NCBI RefSeq assembly: GCF_014779595.1
Contig: NZ_JACXZT010000010.1
Coordinates: forward strand, 248,001-312,000
Source of the DNA: Halomonas sp. ML-15
Lineage (GTDB): Bacteria > Pseudomonadota > Gammaproteobacteria > Pseudomonadales > Halomonadaceae
Direction of reading: 5' to 3'
DNA length: 64,000 bases
Part shown: positions 8,766-17,124 of the stretch, in pieces
How the letters are laid out: the number at the start of each line of letters is the position of its first letter
How positions within the stretch are numbered: position 1 is the stretch's first letter
Notes under the pieces: generated by a model
The model's database searches: none
Told to the model about the DNA's origin: nothing
What the model saw: only the letters and a program-made list of their open reading frames with translations
Position numbers and translations under genes: made by a program

Positions 8766-9992
8766 TCATTGACGATAGCGCGACAGGAAACTGCCGAACC
8801 GCTCCAGGGCATCGTCGAGCTGCTCGGCCCACGGCAGGGTGACGATGCGCACGTGGTCCGGCTCCGGCCAGTTGAAGGCGGTGCCCTGGACCAGCAGGAT
8901 CTTCTCCTGCAGCAGCAGGTCGAGCACCAGCTGCTGGTCGTCGTGGATGTTGAATACCTTGGGGTCGAGGCGCGGGAAGGCGTAGAGCGCCCCCTTGGGC
9001 GTGGTGCAGGATACCCCGGGAATGGCGTTGAGCTTCTCCACGGTAATATCGCGCTGGGCACGCAGCCGCCCACCGGGCAGGATCAGGTCGTTGATCGACT
9101 GGTAGCCGCCCAGCGCGGTCTGGATGGCGTGCTGGGCCGGTACGTTGGCACACAGGCGCATCGAGGCGAGCATGGTCAGACCCTGGATATAGTCGGCGGC
9201 GCGCTGCTTGGCGACGCTGCCGGAGAGGATCATCCAGCCGGAGCGAAAGCCGGCGCAGCGGTAGCTCTTGGAGAGCCCGTTCATGGTCACCACCAGCTGG
9301 TCGTCACTGGCCAGGGCGCCGGTGGAGACGTGCTCGACCTCGTCGTAGAGGATCTTGTCGTAGATCTCGTCGGAGAACACCACCAGGTCGTGCTCCCGGG
9401 CGATGTCGAGCAGCTCGCTGATCACCGCCGGCGGATATACCGCCCCTGTGGGGTTGTTGGGGTTGATCAGCACGATGGCGCGGGTATGGCTGGTGACCTT
9501 GGCGCGAATATCGGCCATGTCCGGCGCCCAGTCGGCCTGCTCGTCGCACAGGTAGTGCACCGGGCGGCCGCCGGAGAGATTGGCGGCGGCGGTCCATAGC
9601 GGATAGTCGGGGGCCGGGATCAGCACCTCGTCGCCGTCGTTGAGCAGCGCCTGCATGGCCATCACGATCAGCTCCGAGACGCCGTTGCCGACGTAGATGT
9701 CCTCGATGCCGACGCCGGGGATCTGCTTGCGCTGGCACTCCTGCATGATCGCCTTGCGCGCCGAATAGAGCCCCTTGGAGTCGCAGTAGCCCTGGGCGGT
9801 GGGCAGGTTGCGCATCACGTCCTGGAGGATCTCCTCCGGCGCCTCGAAGCCGAACGGCGCGGGGTTGCCGATATTGAGCTTGAGGATGCGCTGACCTTCC
9901 TCTTCCAGGCGCTTGGCGTGGTCGAGCACCGGGCCGCGGATGTCGTAGCAGACGTTGTGGAGCTTGTGCGATTTCCTGATTGGGGTGTCCAT
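8766..9992 (-). CDS. alaA: PLP-dependent alanine aminotransferase (AlaA type)
   Basis: The 408-residue class I/II aminotransferase begins MDTPIRKSHKLHNVCYDIRG, like E. coli AlaA (405 residues). NIGNPAPFGFEAP, GNGVSELI, NPNNPTGAVY and SDEIYDKI are present, and the PLP-binding Lys is in SKSYR at 242. It makes alanine from pyruvate and glutamate. The start at 9992 fits the family N-terminus; a longer frame up to 10145 lacks similarity and runs into the gene upstream. A Shine-Dalgarno sequence is not obvious. The YlqF-like GTPase gene ends 46 nt upstream on the same strand. Confidence 0.93.
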   Translation of the reverse strand: MDTPIRKSHKLHNVCYDIRGPVLDHAKRLEEEGQRILKLNIGNPAPFGFEAPEEILQDVMRNLPTAQGYCDSKGLYSARKAIMQECQRKQIPGVGIEDIYVGNGVSELIVMAMQALLNDGDEVLIPAPDYPLWTAAANLSGGRPVHYLCDEQADWAPDMADIRAKVTSHTRAIVLINPNNPTGAVYPPAVISELLDIAREHDLVVFSDEIYDKILYDEVEHVSTGALASDDQLVVTMNGLSKSYRCAGFRSGWMILSGSVAKQRAADYIQGLTMLASMRLCANVPAQHAIQTALGGYQSINDLILPGGRLRAQRDITVEKLNAIPGVSCTTPKGALYAFPRLDPKVFNIHDDQQLVLDLLLQEKILLVQGTAFNWPEPDHVRIVTLPWAEQLDDALERFGSFLSRYRQ

Positions 9993-10038
9993 GGGGTGTC
10001 CGAAAGTGCGTCCAGTAGTGGGGCCCTTGAGGGGCGTC

Positions 10039-10992
10039 TTATGGGGTATCGGTGATATCCGGATTGTCGTCTTCGACGGGCGGCAGGGGGATGTCTGCCG
10101 GGGTCTCGAGCGTGACGGGGCCGAGCTTGCCGTCGCGCAGCTCATGCAGCAGCACTTCGGCGCCGCGGTGCAGGTCGACCTCGCCGCCGGATCTCAGGCC
10201 GCCGCGCTTGGCGGCGATCTCGGCGATAATGGCCGTGCCATCGAAGCCGGCCAGTGCCAGGAAGTCGGGGCGTTCCGGGCCGTCGGCCTCGACCCGCGCC
10301 GCCTCAGGATTGGCGGTATAGGCGGGCAGCGCCTTGAGCTTGTAGCGTGCGGTGATCGCCTCGGGATAGCGCTTGGCCAGCTCGGCAGCGGTGACCACCG
10401 CCACATCGAGATAGTCGATGGCGGTATCGCGGATCGCGCCGCTGGCCGCCAGGCGGTAGGCGCTGGCCTGGTCCTCGATCTTCGGCCACAGCACCCCAGG
10501 GGTGTCGATCAGCGCCACACGACCATCGATGCGCACCCGCTGCTGGCGCTTGGTCACCGCCGGCTCGTTGCCGGTCTTGGCGATCTTGCGGCCAGCCAGG
10601 CCGTTGATCAAGGTCGATTTACCCACGTTGGGAATGCCCATCACCATCACCCGCACATCGCGGTCGGCGCGGATATGGCCGGCCAGTTCGTGGCACAGCT
10701 TGGGGATGCGTTTGAGCTCGCGGGCGTTGGTGGTGGTGACCGCCAGGGCGCGGGTATCCGGCTGGGCGTCGAAGTGGGCGACCCACTCGGCGGTGCGTAT
10801 CGGGTCAGCAAGGTCGGCCCGCGACAGGATCTTGAGCACCGGCTTGTGCTCGGTGAGCACGGCGAGCATCGGATTGGCACTGGAGTAGGGCAGGCGGGCG
10901 TCGAGCACTTCGAGCACCACGTCGATTTCTGGCAGCGCCTCCTTGATCTGGCGGCGCGCCTTGTTCATGTGTCCCGGGAACCAGCCGAGCAT
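10039..10992 (-). CDS. Ribosome biogenesis GTPase, YlqF/RbgA family
   Basis: The 317-residue circularly permuted GTPase begins MLGWFPGHMNKARRQI, the hallmark start of YlqF proteins. The motif order is permuted as expected: the LSRADL box near residue 56, then the P-loop GIPNVGKS at 119-126, then DTPGVLWP at 163. A C-terminal helical domain binds rRNA in relatives. The family acts in late assembly of the large ribosomal subunit. The start at 10992 has GGAG 7 nt upstream; a GTG two codons earlier (10998) is possible. Confidence 0.92.
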   Translation of the reverse strand: MLGWFPGHMNKARRQIKEALPEIDVVLEVLDARLPYSSANPMLAVLTEHKPVLKILSRADLADPIRTAEWVAHFDAQPDTRALAVTTTNARELKRIPKLCHELAGHIRADRDVRVMVMGIPNVGKSTLINGLAGRKIAKTGNEPAVTKRQQRVRIDGRVALIDTPGVLWPKIEDQASAYRLAASGAIRDTAIDYLDVAVVTAAELAKRYPEAITARYKLKALPAYTANPEAARVEADGPERPDFLALAGFDGTAIIAEIAAKRGGLRSGGEVDLHRGAEVLLHELRDGKLGPVTLETPADIPLPPVEDDNPDITDTP

Positions 10993-11078
10993 GGCCACTC
11001 TCCATCCGCGTGCAAAAGGCGACCATTCTAGCAGAGCTTGACGTAAGCGTGGGCCGGCAGGCACCGGCCCAGGTGGCG

Positions 11079-11480
11079 TCATTCGCCGTCGTGGAAGCTC
11101 AGCGATACCGAGTTGATGCAGTAGCGCAGGCCGGTGGTCTCGGGCGGGCCGTCCGGGAAGACATGGCCGAGGTGGGCGTTGCAATGGGCGCAGACCACCT
11201 CGGTGCGCTGCATGCCGTGGGAGTCGTCGACGTGTTCTTCCACGGCATGGACCCCCAGGGGGCGGTCAAAGCTCGGCCAACCGCAGCCGGCGTCGAACTT
11301 GTGCTCGTTCTCGAACAGTGGCGCCTGGCAGCACACGCAGTGGTAGATACCGTGGTCGTTGCTGACCTGATAGTCGCCGCTAAATGGCGGCTCGGTGCCT
11401 TTTTCGCGGGTGACGCGATACTGCTCCGGGGTGAGTTGGGCACGCCACTCGGCGTCGCTTTTCTCGACTTTGTTGCGCAT
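11079..11480 (-). CDS. msrB: Peptide-methionine (R)-S-oxide reductase
   Basis: The 133-residue MsrB domain protein has paired zinc-binding cysteines in CVCC and CAHC, the GCGWPSFD block, and the catalytic Cys121 in GLRYCINS. It reduces methionine-R-sulfoxide in proteins using thioredoxin. The start at 11480 ([12 protein letters not shown]) is chosen for fit to the family; in-frame ATGs at 11516 and 11645 lead into sequence without similarity. AGAGA lies 8 nt before the ATG. It is divergent from the tRNA operon. Confidence 0.94.
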   Translation of the reverse strand: MRNKVEKSDAEWRAQLTPEQYRVTREKGTEPPFSGDYQVSNDHGIYHCVCCQAPLFENEHKFDAGCGWPSFDRPLGVHAVEEHVDDSHGMQRTEVVCAHCNAHLGHVFPDGPPETTGLRYCINSVSLSFHDGE

Positions 11481-11607
11481 GGCGGTTTCTCTCGCTACAG
11501 GTGTATCTCTCGTCATCAAACACCGCTCAGGGGGTGCCTGGCTAGTCCCGACACGGGTATTAATCAGCGTAGCTGGCCGGCCGGGAAAATCCCGCTTGGC
11601 CAGTCGC

Positions 11608-11636
11608 TTGACACTCTCATGGGCGCTCAGTAACAT
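11608..11636 (+). promoter_or_regulatory. Promoter of the tRNA-Glu/tRNA-Gly operon
   Basis: TTGACA at 11608-11613 and TAACAT at 11631-11636 are separated by exactly 17 bp, close to the sigma-70 consensus. The bases after the -10 (ACGCGCCACC) are GC-rich, like the discriminators of stringently controlled stable-RNA promoters. The first tRNA starts 28 bp after the -10, leaving a short leader. Confidence 0.8.
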
Positions 11637-11664
11637 ACGCGCCACCTCGATGAGGGAACGCCGC

Positions 11665-11740
11665 GTCCCATTCGTCTAGTGGTCCAGGACACCGCCCTTT
11701 CACGGCGGTAACAGGGGTTCGAACCCCCTATGGGACGCCA
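11665..11740 (+). tRNA. tRNA-Glu (TTC), copy 1
   Basis: This 76-nt cloverleaf has the encoded CCA end. The anticodon stem CCGCC/GGCGG encloses the loop CTTTCAC with anticodon TTC at 11699-11701. The T loop is GTTCGAA, and the acceptor stem GTCCCAT pairs with ATGGGAC. The sequence is close to E. coli tRNA-Glu. Confidence 0.97.
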
Positions 11741-11782
11741 CTTCTTCTTGTCAGGTGCCGGATGATCGGTAGTGCGGGCAGT

Positions 11783-11857
11783 GCGGGAATAGCTCAGTGG
11801 TAGAGCACAACCTTGCCAAGGTTGGGGTCGCGAGTTCGAATCTCGTTTCCCGCTCCA
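11783..11857 (+). tRNA. tRNA-Gly (GCC), copy 1
   Basis: This 75-nt cloverleaf has the encoded CCA end. Acceptor stem GCGGGAA pairs with TTCCCGC; anticodon GCC sits in CTTGCCAAG; the T arm is GCGAG-TTCGAAT-CTCGT. It is identical to copy 3 over the tRNA body. Confidence 0.97.
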
Positions 11858-11873
11858 AGCCCACGCCCACTGC

Positions 11874-11949
11874 GTCCCATTCGTCTAGTGGTCCAGGACA
11901 CCGCCCTTTCACGGCGGTAACAGGGGTTCGAACCCCCTATGGGACGCCA
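11874..11949 (+). tRNA. tRNA-Glu (TTC), copy 2
   Basis: This 76-nt tRNA is identical in body to copy 1, including the anticodon loop CTTTCAC and the encoded CCA. It is the third gene in the operon, 16 nt after the first tRNA-Gly. Confidence 0.97.
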
Positions 11950-11976
11950 CTCGATCATCGGTAGGCTGCGATACAG

Positions 11977-12051
11977 GCGGGAATAGCTCAGTGGTAGAGC
12001 ATCGCCTTGCCAAGGCGAGGGTCGGGAGTTCGAATCTCCTTTCCCGCTCCA
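11977..12051 (+). tRNA. tRNA-Gly (GCC), copy 2, variant isodecoder
   Basis: This 75-nt tRNA has the same acceptor stem and GCC anticodon as the other glycine copies. Its anticodon stem (TCGCC/GGCGA) and T stem (GGGAG/CTCCT) differ from copies 1 and 3. It ends in an encoded CCA only 3 nt before the next tRNA-Glu. Confidence 0.96.
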
Positions 12052-12054
12052 TGC

Positions 12055-12130
12055 GTCCCATTCGTCTAGTGGTCCAGGACACCGCCCTTTCACGGCGGTA
12101 ACAGGGGTTCGAACCCCCTATGGGACGCCA
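12055..12130 (+). tRNA. tRNA-Glu (TTC), copy 3
   Basis: This 76-nt tRNA is identical in body to copies 1 and 2 and ends in an encoded CCA. Confidence 0.97.
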
Positions 12131-12151
12131 CATCGCACCTCTCATCGTTAT

Positions 12152-12226
12152 GCGGGAATAGCTCAGTGGTAGAGCACAACCTTGCCAAGGTTGGGGTCGC
12201 GAGTTCGAATCTCGTTTCCCGCTCCA
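12152..12226 (+). tRNA. tRNA-Gly (GCC), copy 3
   Basis: This 75-nt tRNA is identical in body to copy 1 and is the last intact tRNA of the operon. Its final 18 nt (12209-12226) recur twice just downstream as part of a 74-bp tandem repeat. Confidence 0.97.
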
Positions 12227-12374
12227 AGCAAGACCCGAGCAGGCCAACGTTACGGTCGCGAGCTGGTGCGCCAGCCCGGTCGATCTCGTTTCCCGCTCCA
12301 AGCAAGACCCGAGCAGGCCAGCGTTACGGTCGCGAGCTGGTGCGCCAGCCCGGTCGATCTCGTTTCCCGCTCCA
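12227..12374 (+). repeat. Two 74-bp tandem repeats carrying the tRNA-Gly 3' end
   Basis: Units lie at 12227-12300 and 12301-12374 and differ at one base that I can see (GGCCAACG versus GGCCAGCG). Each ends with the last 18 nt of tRNA-Gly, including CCA (12283-12300 and 12357-12374). Neither can fold as a tRNA: the 5' half is missing, and GTGCGCCAGC-type sequence replaces the T loop. The layout resembles the rtT repeats after E. coli tyrT, which carry 19 bp of the tRNA-Tyr end. A weak hairpin, CCGAGA/TCTCGG at 12399-12418, follows without a T tract. Confidence 0.85.
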
Positions 12375-12473
12375 AAGAACGCCCCCCTTTACGGCTCTCC
12401 GAGATCTTGAATTCTCGGCGATCGCCCATATCTTTAGTTGCCTAATGATTCACCCATTTCCCGGGAGATTTCG

Positions 12474-13439
12474 ATGGCCACACCGGCGCTGTCCATCCGT
12501 GGGCTGACCAAGGTCTACGGCAACGGTTTTCACGCCCTCAAGGGTATCGATCTCGACGTGCAGCAGGGCGACTTCTTCGCGCTGCTGGGCCCCAATGGGG
12601 CCGGCAAGTCCACTACCCTTGGTGTGGTCTGTTCGCTGGTGCAGAAGAGCGCCGGGCAACTCTCGATCTTCGGCATCGACACCGACCGCGATTTCGCCCG
12701 CGCCAAGTACCACCTCGGTGTGGTGCCCCAGGAGTTCAACTTCAACCAGTTCGAAAAGGTCATCGATATCGTCCTGGCCCAGGCTGGCTACTACGGTATG
12801 TCGCGCAGCGAGGCGTTGCCGCGAGCCAAGCGCCTGCTCGGCGACCTCGGCCTGTGGGACAAACGCGACGGTAGCGCGCGGATGCTGTCTGGCGGCATGA
12901 AGCGCCGGCTGATGATTGCCCGGGCGCTGATGCATCGTCCCAAGCTGCTGATCCTCGACGAGCCCACCGCCGGGGTGGATATCGAGCTGAGGCGCAGCAT
13001 GTGGGAGTACCTGCGCCGCATCAACCGCGAGGAGGGCACCACCATCATTCTCACCACCCACTACCTCGAGGAAGCCGAGAGCCTGTGCCGCAACGTGGCG
13101 ATAATCAACCACGGCGAGATCATTCGTAATACCAGCGTCAAGGCGCTGCTCACCGAGCTCGACACCGAGACCTTCCTGTTCGACCTCGCCGCCCCGCTGG
13201 ATGCGGCGCCGCAGATCGCAGGCTTCGAGGTGCAGCAGGTCGACAGTGCCCAGCTCGCCGTGATGGTGCATCGTGGCCAGCGGCTCAATGACATCTTCGC
13301 CGCACTAGGCGCCCAGGGGATCGAGGTGGTGTCGATGCGCAACCGGGCCAACCGCCTCGAAGAGATGTTCGTGACCATGGTCGAGCAGGGCAATGCCGAG
13401 CTCGATCGTGTCGCCGCGGCAGCGGAGGCGCGGGCATGA
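12474..13439 (+). CDS. ABC-2 type exporter, ATP-binding protein (YadG-like)
   Basis: The 321-residue ATPase has Walker A GPNGAGKST at 39-47, the Q loop VVPQEFNF, the signature LSGGMKRR at 138, Walker B LLILDEPTAGVD at 158 and the switch His in TTHYLEE. About 100 C-terminal residues follow the ATPase fold. Together with the next gene it resembles the E. coli YadG/YadH pair; the substrate is unknown. The start at 12474 (MATPALSIRG) has GGGAG 7 nt upstream, while a frame beginning at 12438 has no such site. The stop overlaps the permease start by 4 nt (ATGA). Confidence 0.9.
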   Translation: MATPALSIRGLTKVYGNGFHALKGIDLDVQQGDFFALLGPNGAGKSTTLGVVCSLVQKSAGQLSIFGIDTDRDFARAKYHLGVVPQEFNFNQFEKVIDIVLAQAGYYGMSRSEALPRAKRLLGDLGLWDKRDGSARMLSGGMKRRLMIARALMHRPKLLILDEPTAGVDIELRRSMWEYLRRINREEGTTIILTTHYLEEAESLCRNVAIINHGEIIRNTSVKALLTELDTETFLFDLAAPLDAAPQIAGFEVQQVDSAQLAVMVHRGQRLNDIFAALGAQGIEVVSMRNRANRLEEMFVTMVEQGNAELDRVAAAAEARA

Positions 13440-14209
13440 ACCCAACGCAGATCGCCATCGCGCTATGGACCCTGGTGCACAAGGAGATCAAGCGCTTCAC
13501 GCGCATCTGGCCGCAGACCCTGCTGCCACCGTCGATCACCATGACCATGTACTTCATCATCTTCGGCAATCTGATCGGTCCGCGGATCGGTGCCATGGAC
13601 GGCTTCACCTACATGGACTTTATCGTCCCTGGGCTGATCATGATGGCGGTGATCACCAACAGCTACTCCAACGTGGCGTCGAGCTTCTTCTCCAACAAGT
13701 TTCAGCGCTCCATCGAGGAGATGATGGTCTCGCCGATGCCCAACTGGGTGATCCTGGCCGGTTTCGTGCTGGGCGGCATGGCCCGTGGGCTGGGGGTGGG
13801 GCTGATCGTGACCATCGTGTCGCTATTCTTTACCCGCATCAGCATCGCCCATCCGCTGCTGACCATCTTCGTGGTGGTGCTGACCTCGGCGCTGTTCTCC
13901 ATCGGCGGTTTCATCAACGCGCTGCTGGCCGACAAGTTCGATGATATCTCCATCGTGCCGACCTTTATTCTTACCCCGCTGACCTACCTGGGTGGGGTTT
14001 TCTATTCGATCTCGATGCTGCCGGCGCTGTGGCAGGCGGTATCGATGCTCAACCCGATCCTGTATATGGTCAACGTCTTCCGCTACGGCTTTCTCGGCGT
14101 GTCGGATATCCCGGTAGGCTGGGCGTTGAGCGCCATCTTGGCGTTCATCGTGGTGCTGTTCGGCATCGCGCTGTGGATGCTGGATCGCGGAAAAGGGATT
14201 AGGAGCTGA
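13436..14209 (+). CDS. ABC-2 type exporter, permease (YadH-like)
   Basis: The 257-residue inner-membrane protein has about six hydrophobic segments and the ABC-2 signature region around NPILYMVNVFRYGFLG near residue 205. The amphipathic N-terminal helix KEIKRFTRIW precedes the first membrane segment, as in YadH. It is translationally coupled to the ATPase gene, and queF follows 2 nt after its stop, so the three may be cotranscribed. Confidence 0.9.
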   Translation: MNPTQIAIALWTLVHKEIKRFTRIWPQTLLPPSITMTMYFIIFGNLIGPRIGAMDGFTYMDFIVPGLIMMAVITNSYSNVASSFFSNKFQRSIEEMMVSPMPNWVILAGFVLGGMARGLGVGLIVTIVSLFFTRISIAHPLLTIFVVVLTSALFSIGGFINALLADKFDDISIVPTFILTPLTYLGGVFYSISMLPALWQAVSMLNPILYMVNVFRYGFLGVSDIPVGWALSAILAFIVVLFGIALWMLDRGKGIRS

Positions 14210-14211
14210 CC

Positions 14212-15042
14212 ATGCAACGACCCGAGACCCTCGCCAACGCCCCGCTGGGGCGCGAGTCCGCCTATCCAGAGCAGTACGACGCCGCGCTGCTCTACCCGAT
14301 CCCTCGGGCGGCCAACCGCGGGCCGCTGGGCATCGAGGAGGGCGCCTTGCCGTTCGTCGGCGAGGATGAGTGGCACGCCTTCGAGGTCTCCTGGCTAAAC
14401 GCCAGGGGTAAGCCGCTGGTCGCCGTGGCGCGCTTTCGGCTGCCGGCGGACTCGCCGAACCTGATCGAGTCCAAGTCCTGGAAGCTCTATCTCAATAGCT
14501 TCAACCAGACCCGTTTCGCCAGCCGCGGGGAGGTGATCACTACCCTTGAACGCGACCTGGGCGCTGCGGCCGGGGCAGCGGTCGAGGTGGCGCTGCTCGG
14601 CGTAGAGGATGAGACTCTGTCCCCACGCCCGCTGCCCGGCGAGTGCCTGGATGACCTGGATATCGCCATCGACGACTACACCCCGAGTGCCAGGCATCTG
14701 GTGGTGAGCGACGAGATCGTCGAGGAGACCCTGCATTCGCACCTGCTCAAGTCCAACTGCCCGGTGACCGGCCAGCCCGACTGGGGCAGCGTGCTGATCC
14801 GCTACCGCGGCCCCAAGCTCGACCGCGAGGGCCTGCTGCGCTATCTGATCGGCTATCGTCAGCACCAGGACTTCCACGAGCACTGTGTCGAGCATATCTT
14901 TACCGACCTGATGGCCCAGGCGCGTCCCGAGAAACTTCTGGTGCTGGCGCGCTACGTGCGCCGTGGCGGACTCGATATCTCGCCTTGGCGTGCAACCCCG
15001 GGGGAACGTCCCCCAGCGCCGCTGCGCCTGGCTCGGCAGTAA
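14212..15042 (+). CDS. queF: NADPH-dependent 7-cyano-7-deazaguanine reductase
   Basis: The 276-residue protein is of the bimodular E. coli type (two tandem T-fold halves). The N-terminal half has ESKSWKLYLNSFNQTRF. The C-terminal half has the catalytic Cys183 in LKSNCPVTGQPDWG, plus RYRGPKLDREGLLRYL and FHEHCVEHIF. It reduces preQ0 to preQ1 in queuosine synthesis. AGGAG lies 6 nt before the ATG, inside the end of the permease gene. Confidence 0.96.
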   Translation: MQRPETLANAPLGRESAYPEQYDAALLYPIPRAANRGPLGIEEGALPFVGEDEWHAFEVSWLNARGKPLVAVARFRLPADSPNLIESKSWKLYLNSFNQTRFASRGEVITTLERDLGAAAGAAVEVALLGVEDETLSPRPLPGECLDDLDIAIDDYTPSARHLVVSDEIVEETLHSHLLKSNCPVTGQPDWGSVLIRYRGPKLDREGLLRYLIGYRQHQDFHEHCVEHIFTDLMAQARPEKLLVLARYVRRGGLDISPWRATPGERPPAPLRLARQ

Positions 15043-15094
15043 GCCACTGCGGTAAGCTGGCGTAATCGATATTGCCACCACAAGGAGAGGCCGA

Positions 15095-15655
15095 ATGGAT
15101 GCCATGACGCTGCTGCACGAGCGGAGTTCCATGGGCAAGCTGATGGGGCCGCCCCCCGACGCCGCCCAGTGCGAGGCGCTGTATCGTGCTGCCCTGCGAG
15201 CCCCCGATCACAAGGAGCTGACGCCGTGGCGTTTCATCGAGTTTTCCGGCAAGGGCCTCGACCGGCTCGGTGAGCTGTTCGCCGAAGCCGAGTACCGCGA
15301 CGACCCCAACCGCGGCGATGAGGCGCTGAACGCCGCGCGCAAGAAGCCGCATCGGGCGCCGATGGTGATCGCGGTGATCGCCAAGGTCACCCCCGACTTG
15401 CCCAAGGTGCCGCCGGTGGAGCAGGTGATCTCCGCCGGCTGTGCTGCCCACGGCATCGTGCTGGCCGCTCATGCGCTGGGTCTTGGCGCGATGTGGCGCA
15501 GCGGCCATTACGCCTTCAACAGTACCGTGCGCAAAGGACTGGGGGTGGGTGAGCACGACGAGATCGTCGGTTTTCTCTACCTCGGCCAACTGGCCGGTCG
15601 CCACAAGCCATTGCCCGAGCGTGACCCGGCCGACTTCGTCGAGCGCTGGGACTAA
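15095..15655 (+). CDS. Nitroreductase family protein (YdjA-like)
   Basis: The 186-residue protein has the minimal nitroreductase fold of E. coli YdjA: LLHERSSMGKLMGPPPD (flavin phosphate contact), APDHKELTPWRF, then GCAAHGIVLAAHALGLGAMWRSG and GEHDEIVGFLYLG near the C-terminus. These enzymes bind FMN and act on nitro or quinone compounds, but the natural substrate of YdjA is not settled. AAGGAGAGG precedes the ATG. It is probably the last gene before the tRNA-Ser promoter. Confidence 0.88.
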   Translation: MDAMTLLHERSSMGKLMGPPPDAAQCEALYRAALRAPDHKELTPWRFIEFSGKGLDRLGELFAEAEYRDDPNRGDEALNAARKKPHRAPMVIAVIAKVTPDLPKVPPVEQVISAGCAAHGIVLAAHALGLGAMWRSGHYAFNSTVRKGLGVGEHDEIVGFLYLGQLAGRHKPLPERDPADFVERWD

Positions 15656-15735
15656 TCCGCTTGCTACGTCAGTCTCTTGGCCAGTTTCCGGGGGCTGAAC
15701 CCGCCCCAGAGAGGCGGTAGCTCGGGGAAAACCGC

Positions 15736-15764
15736 TTGCAATCACAGGCTTGGCTCGTTACAGT
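15736..15764 (+). promoter_or_regulatory. Promoter of tRNA-Ser
   Basis: TTGCAA at 15736-15741 and TACAGT at 15759-15764 are spaced by 17 bp, with a GC-rich discriminator (ATGCGCCG). The tRNA starts about 60 bp after the -10, so a 5' leader would need trimming. Confidence 0.6.
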
Positions 15765-15826
15765 ATGCGCCGTTCTGACGCACCGGCAGCAGTCCACTAA
15801 TGCCGCCCAGCGCAGAGCCACAATGC

Positions 15827-15914
15827 GGAGGGGTGTCCGAGTGGTCGAAGGAGCACGCCTGGAAAGTGTGTAAGTCGAAAGGCTTCGAGGGTTCGAATCC
15901 CTCCCCCTCCGCCA
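15827..15914 (+). tRNA. tRNA-Ser (GGA)
   Basis: This 88-nt class II tRNA has an encoded GCCA end, acceptor stem GGAGGGG pairing with CCCCTCC, anticodon GGA at 15861-15863 within CCTGGAAAG, and a long variable arm GTCGAAAGGC. The T loop is GGTTCGAATCC. A strong terminator follows 8 nt later. Confidence 0.96.
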
Positions 15915-15922
15915 CGAAATTT

Positions 15923-15967
15923 AGAAGGCGAATCAACATCTTATGTTGATTCGCCTTCTTCGTTTTT
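15923..15967 (+). terminator. Strong Rho-independent terminator of tRNA-Ser
   Basis: A 17-bp perfect stem (15923-15939 with 15943-15959) has a 3-nt CTT loop, followed by TCGTTTTT. It is the clearest intrinsic terminator in the window. Confidence 0.93.
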
Positions 15968-16163
15968 GAGTGTTGGACTCGGTGCTGGGAATGCTTAGAG
16001 GCCGAGGGGCTTCTCGATCAGGGCTGTGATGTGCACTGACGACCGACTTCAATGAGATGCTAGCCATTACACGGGGCAGTCAGAGGAACGGAGAGTTCAG
16101 CTATACTAATCGCCCTGGCTGTTGTAGATATCTTTTCCGGTGCGCCTCAACCGTGGGCAAGCA

Positions 16164-17042
16164 ATGAACACATGGAGCCGGGTTCCAAACTGTGAGCGAT
16201 TAAGGGACTTCGTCGAGTGCTACTGGTATCTGGAAGCACGCAACGCACCCCATGAGCCGGGACGAGCTGCGCCGCTTCTGCCACCCTCTGCACTATCCCA
16301 CTGCATACTCGCGCCATCGAATAGTCGGTTTCACTATGTGGCTGGCGAGCAAACCTTCCAGGGGTGGGGTTCCCACCTGCTCTTTGCCAACCGCCAGACG
16401 CTGCGCCTGAACGAAGCCTATCCGCTCGAGCGACTCGGCATCGCCTTCAAGCCCGGCACCCTCTACGCCTGGTGGGGGCCCCGAGGGGACGCCAGCAGGG
16501 TGATCGGCGACGCTGACTTGAGTCGTATCAGTGGCCTGGAGCGGATCAAGCCCTCCTGGCTTCTCGGCTCGGCTGCCACGCCCGACACTGTCGTTTCGTA
16601 CCTCGATAATATCCTGTCGCCTCTAATGGCATCCGCACGACTGGACCCGGCCTTTCAACTGGCGCGCCTCGCCATGGCCCACCTGGACGCAAGGTATGAC
16701 AATAGCTCCCAGGTGGCGGAATCCTTCGGCACCCACGCGCAGTTGGCAGATAGGCTCGGTTGTTCAAAGCGAACGCTGGAACGCGCCATGACGCGAGTCA
16801 CCGGTCTCACGCTTAGCCAGTATAAGACGATACTGACGTTGAACGGTCTGCTCGTTTATACCTACCGTCGATCTGAGCAGGAGATCGATTGGACGGCAAT
16901 CGCCCAATCCTTCGGCTTCAGTGACCAACCCCATCTCATTCGGCGACTCAAGCGGTTGATCGGTAGCACGCCCGGCGAGTACCTGCGACGGCGAAACGTG
17001 CTGATCGATGTCTATGGAGACTTCGACGCTACGTCGCGGTGA
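16164..17042 (+). CDS. AraC family transcriptional regulator
   Basis: The 292-residue protein has an N-terminal sensor domain of the DUF6597 type (WSRVPNCERLRDFVECYWY) and a C-terminal AraC double helix-turn-helix. The latter includes LADRLGCSKRTLERAMTRVTGLT and SFGFSDQPHLIRRLKRLIG. The inducer and targets are unknown. The start ATG at 16164 is preferred over a GTG at 16140; neither has a good ribosome binding site. The following GNAT gene could be its target. This 1.6-kb stretch looks less GC-rich than its neighbours and sits next to tRNA-Ser, which hints at acquired DNA, but I found no repeated tRNA end. Confidence 0.8.
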   Translation: MNTWSRVPNCERLRDFVECYWYLEARNAPHEPGRAAPLLPPSALSHCILAPSNSRFHYVAGEQTFQGWGSHLLFANRQTLRLNEAYPLERLGIAFKPGTLYAWWGPRGDASRVIGDADLSRISGLERIKPSWLLGSAATPDTVVSYLDNILSPLMASARLDPAFQLARLAMAHLDARYDNSSQVAESFGTHAQLADRLGCSKRTLERAMTRVTGLTLSQYKTILTLNGLLVYTYRRSEQEIDWTAIAQSFGFSDQPHLIRRLKRLIGSTPGEYLRRRNVLIDVYGDFDATSR

Positions 17043-17124
17043 CGCATTTGTTCAATACGTGGGATTCGCTACACCGTATGTTCCAGACCTGATATCGATT
17101 AGCAAACTGGAACAGGAGCCACCC

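Noticed and set aside
12227-12374. Additional tRNA-Gly genes
   Set aside because: Only the last 18 nt match; the acceptor 5' strand, D arm and anticodon arm are absent.
11794-12507. Open frames on both strands through the tRNA cluster
   Set aside because: They arise from repeated tRNA sequence read as protein; the tRNA cloverleaves and promoter explain the region.
15742-15939. Minus-strand 65-codon frame over tRNA-Ser
   Set aside because: It is the reverse of the tRNA and its terminator; such frames are a common annotation artefact.
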